Below, one piece after another: positions 5,924-7,718 of a stretch of DNA of 7,718 nucleotides; the stretch's first letter is position 1; each line of letters begins with the position of its first letter. The notes under the pieces are model-generated. The model saw nothing but the letters and a program-made list of their open reading frames with translations, was not told the DNA's origin and made no database searches. Source of the DNA: Candidatus Latescibacterota bacterium. Its GTDB lineage: Bacteria; Latescibacterota; UBA2968. A program made the translations under genes and the position numbers. The DNA is taken from contig JABIFK010000013.1 of NCBI GenBank assembly GCA_018650745.1, forward strand, positions 1 to 7,718, in the 5' to 3' direction.

Positions 5924-6634
5924 ATGCTTTTTTACGAAAGTTTGGAAAAATATATAGCGGAAGAACGAGAGAAGTTGGCACGTCTCAAGGAGGCCAATAT
6001 CCCTGAGATGGGGGTTATTCTGGAGGTGTTTGGGCCAAATGACAATCAGGATATAGAGGAAAATCCCGGTGGGCATTCGGTGACGCAAGTGGTTGAGCGG
6101 TTGTCTGTCGATTGTCATGGTGTTGAGGGCGATCGGCACGTTGGTTTGACGCGGTCAGCGACTGGGCGTGAGGCACCTTTGTATAAGAGGAGTCGAGCGA
6201 AGATTGTGAATCGACGGCAACTCTTTGCGGTTTCGCCGTATGAATGTACGCTACTGAGTGAGCGTTTGGGTGTGGAAGTGACGCCCCAATTGCTTGGAGC
6301 CAATCTGCTTATTGGTCGTGAGGATGGGGGTGATTATAGCATTTCACATTTGCCGGTGAATACGTATTTGGCTATTGCGCCTGCAGATGCAGCGGAGTTA
6401 CCTACGCCGCCGGTTGCCACGTTGATTCACTATGTTCAGCAAAAGGGGTGTAGCAGAACGGGCAAGGCGCTTGAGAAGGCATATGGTGATGCGTCGTTGA
6501 CCAGACGGTTTGTGGATGAATCAGAATTTGAGCGCGGGATTTTGTTGGGTGTTGAATATCCGGTTGTGAAACCCGCTGTATTGGAACGTGGACAGCGGGT
6601 GTTTTTTAAGTTTCCAATGGGATGTTGTTATTGA
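5924..6634 (+). CDS. MOSC domain-containing protein
   Basis: Predicted cytoplasmic protein of 236 residues. The MOSC fold is suggested by VEGDRH (67-72), RAKIVNRRQL (91-100), LLGANLLIG (123-131), a candidate conserved Cys176 in KGCSRTG, and the RGILLGVEYP...ERGQRVFF end (204-228). MOSC domains occur in molybdenum-cofactor sulfurases and in YiiM/YcbX-type proteins that handle sulfur or N-hydroxylated substrates through the cofactor and a conserved cysteine (family knowledge). The specific reaction here is unknown. The N-terminal ~30 residues are a charged helix with no signal peptide. ATG 5924 is chosen because GAGAGGG (5912-5918) sits 5 bp upstream; a longer reading from 5822 would translate repeat C3 and is rejected. 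The gene ends 16 bp before the DUF1330 gene, indicating an operon. It is G-rich on this strand (21 G, 8 C in 6001-6060), unlike the permease bodies. Confidence 0.83.
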   Translation: MLFYESLEKYIAEEREKLARLKEANIPEMGVILEVFGPNDNQDIEENPGGHSVTQVVERLSVDCHGVEGDRHVGLTRSATGREAPLYKRSRAKIVNRRQLFAVSPYECTLLSERLGVEVTPQLLGANLLIGREDGGDYSISHLPVNTYLAIAPADAAELPTPPVATLIHYVQQKGCSRTGKALEKAYGDASLTRRFVDESEFERGILLGVEYPVVKPAVLERGQRVFFKFPMGCCY

Positions 6635-6640
6635 GCGATG

Positions 6641-6645
6641 AGGAG
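6641..6645 (+). promoter_or_regulatory. Ribosome binding site of the DUF1330 gene
   Basis: AGGAG, 5 bp before the ATG at 6651 and just after the MOSC stop codon (6632-6634). It supports both the start and translation from a shared transcript. Confidence 0.85.
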
Positions 6646-6650
6646 AACAC

Positions 6651-6953
6651 ATGTCAATTTATCTTATTTTGGATAATGACGTTCATGACCCAGAAGTTTA
6701 TGGACGCTATAAGGCAGCGGTAAAACCGATGGTTGAGGCGGCTGGTGGTGAGTATTTGACACGGGACGGAAAAATAGACGTACTGGTTGGCGACTGGAAC
6801 CCTGGCCGAGTGGTGATTTTTAAATGGCCAAGTCGAGCGGCATTGGAGGCATTCATGGCGTCTGAAGACTACAAACCTTGGAAGGCACTTCGCGAGTCGG
6901 TGACGACGACAAAAACGCTTGTGTGTGTTGAGGGTGTGGACCACAAGGAATAG
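6651..6953 (+). CDS. DUF1330 domain-containing small protein
   Basis: A 100-residue predicted cytoplasmic protein with the whole DUF1330 pattern (a dimeric alpha/beta-barrel, ferredoxin-like fold; family knowledge): an N-terminal strand and DPEVYGRYKAAVKP (13-26), AAGGEYLTRDGK (30-41), GDWNPGRVVIFKWPS (47-61), SEDYKPWKALRES (71-83) and VEGVD (93-97). Members of this family have no established general function, and some resemble antibiotic-biosynthesis monooxygenase-like folds. Length is normal. No signal peptide or membrane segment is visible. It follows the MOSC gene by 16 bp with a good ribosome site, so it is the second gene of a two-gene operon ended by the terminator at 7011-7051. A joint role with the MOSC protein is inference only. 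Confidence 0.88.
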   Translation: MSIYLILDNDVHDPEVYGRYKAAVKPMVEAAGGEYLTRDGKIDVLVGDWNPGRVVIFKWPSRAALEAFMASEDYKPWKALRESVTTTKTLVCVEGVDHKE

Positions 6954-7010
6954 TTTTCTCAAACGGTTTTAGTCAATCGGGCAAGCTTTTCAAGCACGGA
7001 TTATAGAAAT

Positions 7011-7051
7011 AAAAAGACGGTTCGCTTTTACCTTCAGCGAACCGTCTTTTT
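7011..7051. terminator. Bidirectional intrinsic terminator between convergent genes
   Basis: A perfect 16-bp stem (7011-7026 pairing with 7036-7051) with a 9-nt loop. One arm begins with five A and the other ends with five T, so it gives a U-tract on both strands. It serves the MOSC-DUF1330 operon from the left and the amidohydrolase gene from the right. Confidence 0.95.
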
Positions 7052-7067
7052 ATGTGTTGTGTTGAAA

Positions 7068-7718
7068 TTATGTAGGCCACGTACGTGCGAAGTTGCGTGC
7101 GATTTCAACGTGCATTTTGATGCCGTAGGGGATGGCTCCGTCGGCAAAGTCAAAATCGGATTGATGCACGCTGGGATACGTATTTTGATGGGGTGGTTTC
7201 AGGCCCAAAAAGAAGAATGCTGCAGGTACGTGTTGGGCGTAGAAGGCAAAATCTTCACTGCCCATAATGGGTGGTGTTTCCGCCAGTTCTATATCGTTTT
7301 TTAAGGTTTCTGTAGCAATGGTCTGTACCATTTGGGTTGCTTGGGTATCGTTAAAGGTCACCGGAAATCCATTGGGATCGATGTGTACTTCGGCTCTGCC
7401 TCCGAGTCCTTCGGCAACGTGGGTGGATATGTGAACGATGCGTTCGAGTGTGTGCGCGCGTACATCTGGGTTGAGGGCGCGTACTGTGCCGATGAGTTTT
7501 GCCGTTTGCGGAATGATATTAAACGCTGTGCCCGCGTTAATTTGGGACACTGTAACCACTACACTTTCGAGTGGATCGGTATTGCGTGCAACAATGGATT
7601 GCAGCGCGACGACAATGTGTGAGGCAATGAGAATGGGGTCGATGCCCTGATCCGGAAATGCGGCATGTGCTCCGGTACCTTCGATATCAATTTCGAATTT
7701 GTCTGCACTGGCCAATAG
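7068..7718 (-). CDS. M20-family amidohydrolase/peptidase, C-terminal part (5' end outside window)
   Basis: Truncated at the right window edge; 216 residues are visible up to the TAA at 7068-7070. The visible TTG at 7713-7715 is an internal Leu codon. The sequence begins with the dimerisation (lid) domain, including ASADKFEIDIEGTGAHAAFP whose His is typical of the M20D/HipO-type group, then GTAFNIIPQ...GTVRAL, then the return to the catalytic domain with MGSEDFAFYAQHVPAAFFFLG and SVHQSDFDFADGAIPYG, whose His is the expected last metal ligand. Such enzymes are metal-dependent cytoplasmic hydrolases that release acyl or aminoacyl groups from N-acyl amino acids or similar amides (family knowledge); the substrate is not readable here. 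It converges on the DUF1330 gene and shares its terminator, so it is unrelated in regulation to the permease array. The promoter is outside the window. Confidence 0.92.
   Translation of the reverse strand, partial: LLASADKFEIDIEGTGAHAAFPDQGIDPILIASHIVVALQSIVARNTDPLESVVVTVSQINAGTAFNIIPQTAKLIGTVRALNPDVRAHTLERIVHISTHVAEGLGGRAEVHIDPNGFPVTFNDTQATQMVQTIATETLKNDIELAETPPIMGSEDFAFYAQHVPAAFFFLGLKPPHQNTYPSVHQSDFDFADGAIPYGIKMHVEIARNFARTWPT

Noticed and set aside
7059..7650. Plus-strand ORFs over the amidohydrolase gene, and other opposite-strand or shifted ORFs over the permeases
   Set aside because: They are shadows of well-supported M20 and FtsX reading frames, with no recognisable protein pattern or ribosome site of their own.

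Overview
The window holds six genes from an AT-leaning Gram-negative bacterium. The two large permeases belong to the FtsX/MacB style that is greatly expanded in uncultured lineages such as Latescibacterota, Poribacteria, Acidobacteriota and Bacteroidota. I would guess the first two, but only on protein style, so the phylum is uncertain.

Layout, left to right. (1) Positions 1-272 carry the C-terminal end of a sigma-54-dependent, NtrC-type activator with a Fis-type DNA-binding domain. It is closed by a strong intrinsic terminator. (2) Positions 330-508 form a regulatory region. Two copies of a 14-bp element lie exactly 21 bp apart (about two helical turns), followed about 65 bp later by a full-consensus sigma-54 promoter (TGGCAC-N5-TTGC). 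Together with the neighbouring activator this looks like a complete enhancer/promoter circuit. (3) Positions 493-5903 are a tandem array: repeat C1, permease 1, repeat C2, permease 2, repeat C3. The permeases are full-length paralogues of about 800 residues, each with two MacB_PCD/FtsX modules and about eight membrane helices. No ABC ATPase or MacA-like partner is present. The three repeats are about 200 bp each, with terminal inverted repeats (AAAGGCACC/GGTGCCTTT), an internal hairpin and a perfectly conserved 34-bp right end. They resemble a MITE-like element that has been duplicated together with the permease gene. (4) Positions 5924-6953 hold a two-gene operon encoding a MOSC-domain protein and a DUF1330 protein. 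Repeat C3 forms its upstream region. (5) A bidirectional terminator (7011-7051) separates this operon from a convergent, truncated M20-family amidohydrolase gene on the minus strand.

Working model (inference): an activator responding to an unseen signal binds the phased sites, opens the sigma-54 promoter and drives the permease pair. The hairpins between the genes lack U-tracts, so transcription may continue into the MOSC operon. The repeats provide homology for unequal crossing-over and could allow the permease array to grow or shrink. The permeases are nearly identical at their 5' and 3' ends but have diverged in their periplasmic domains.
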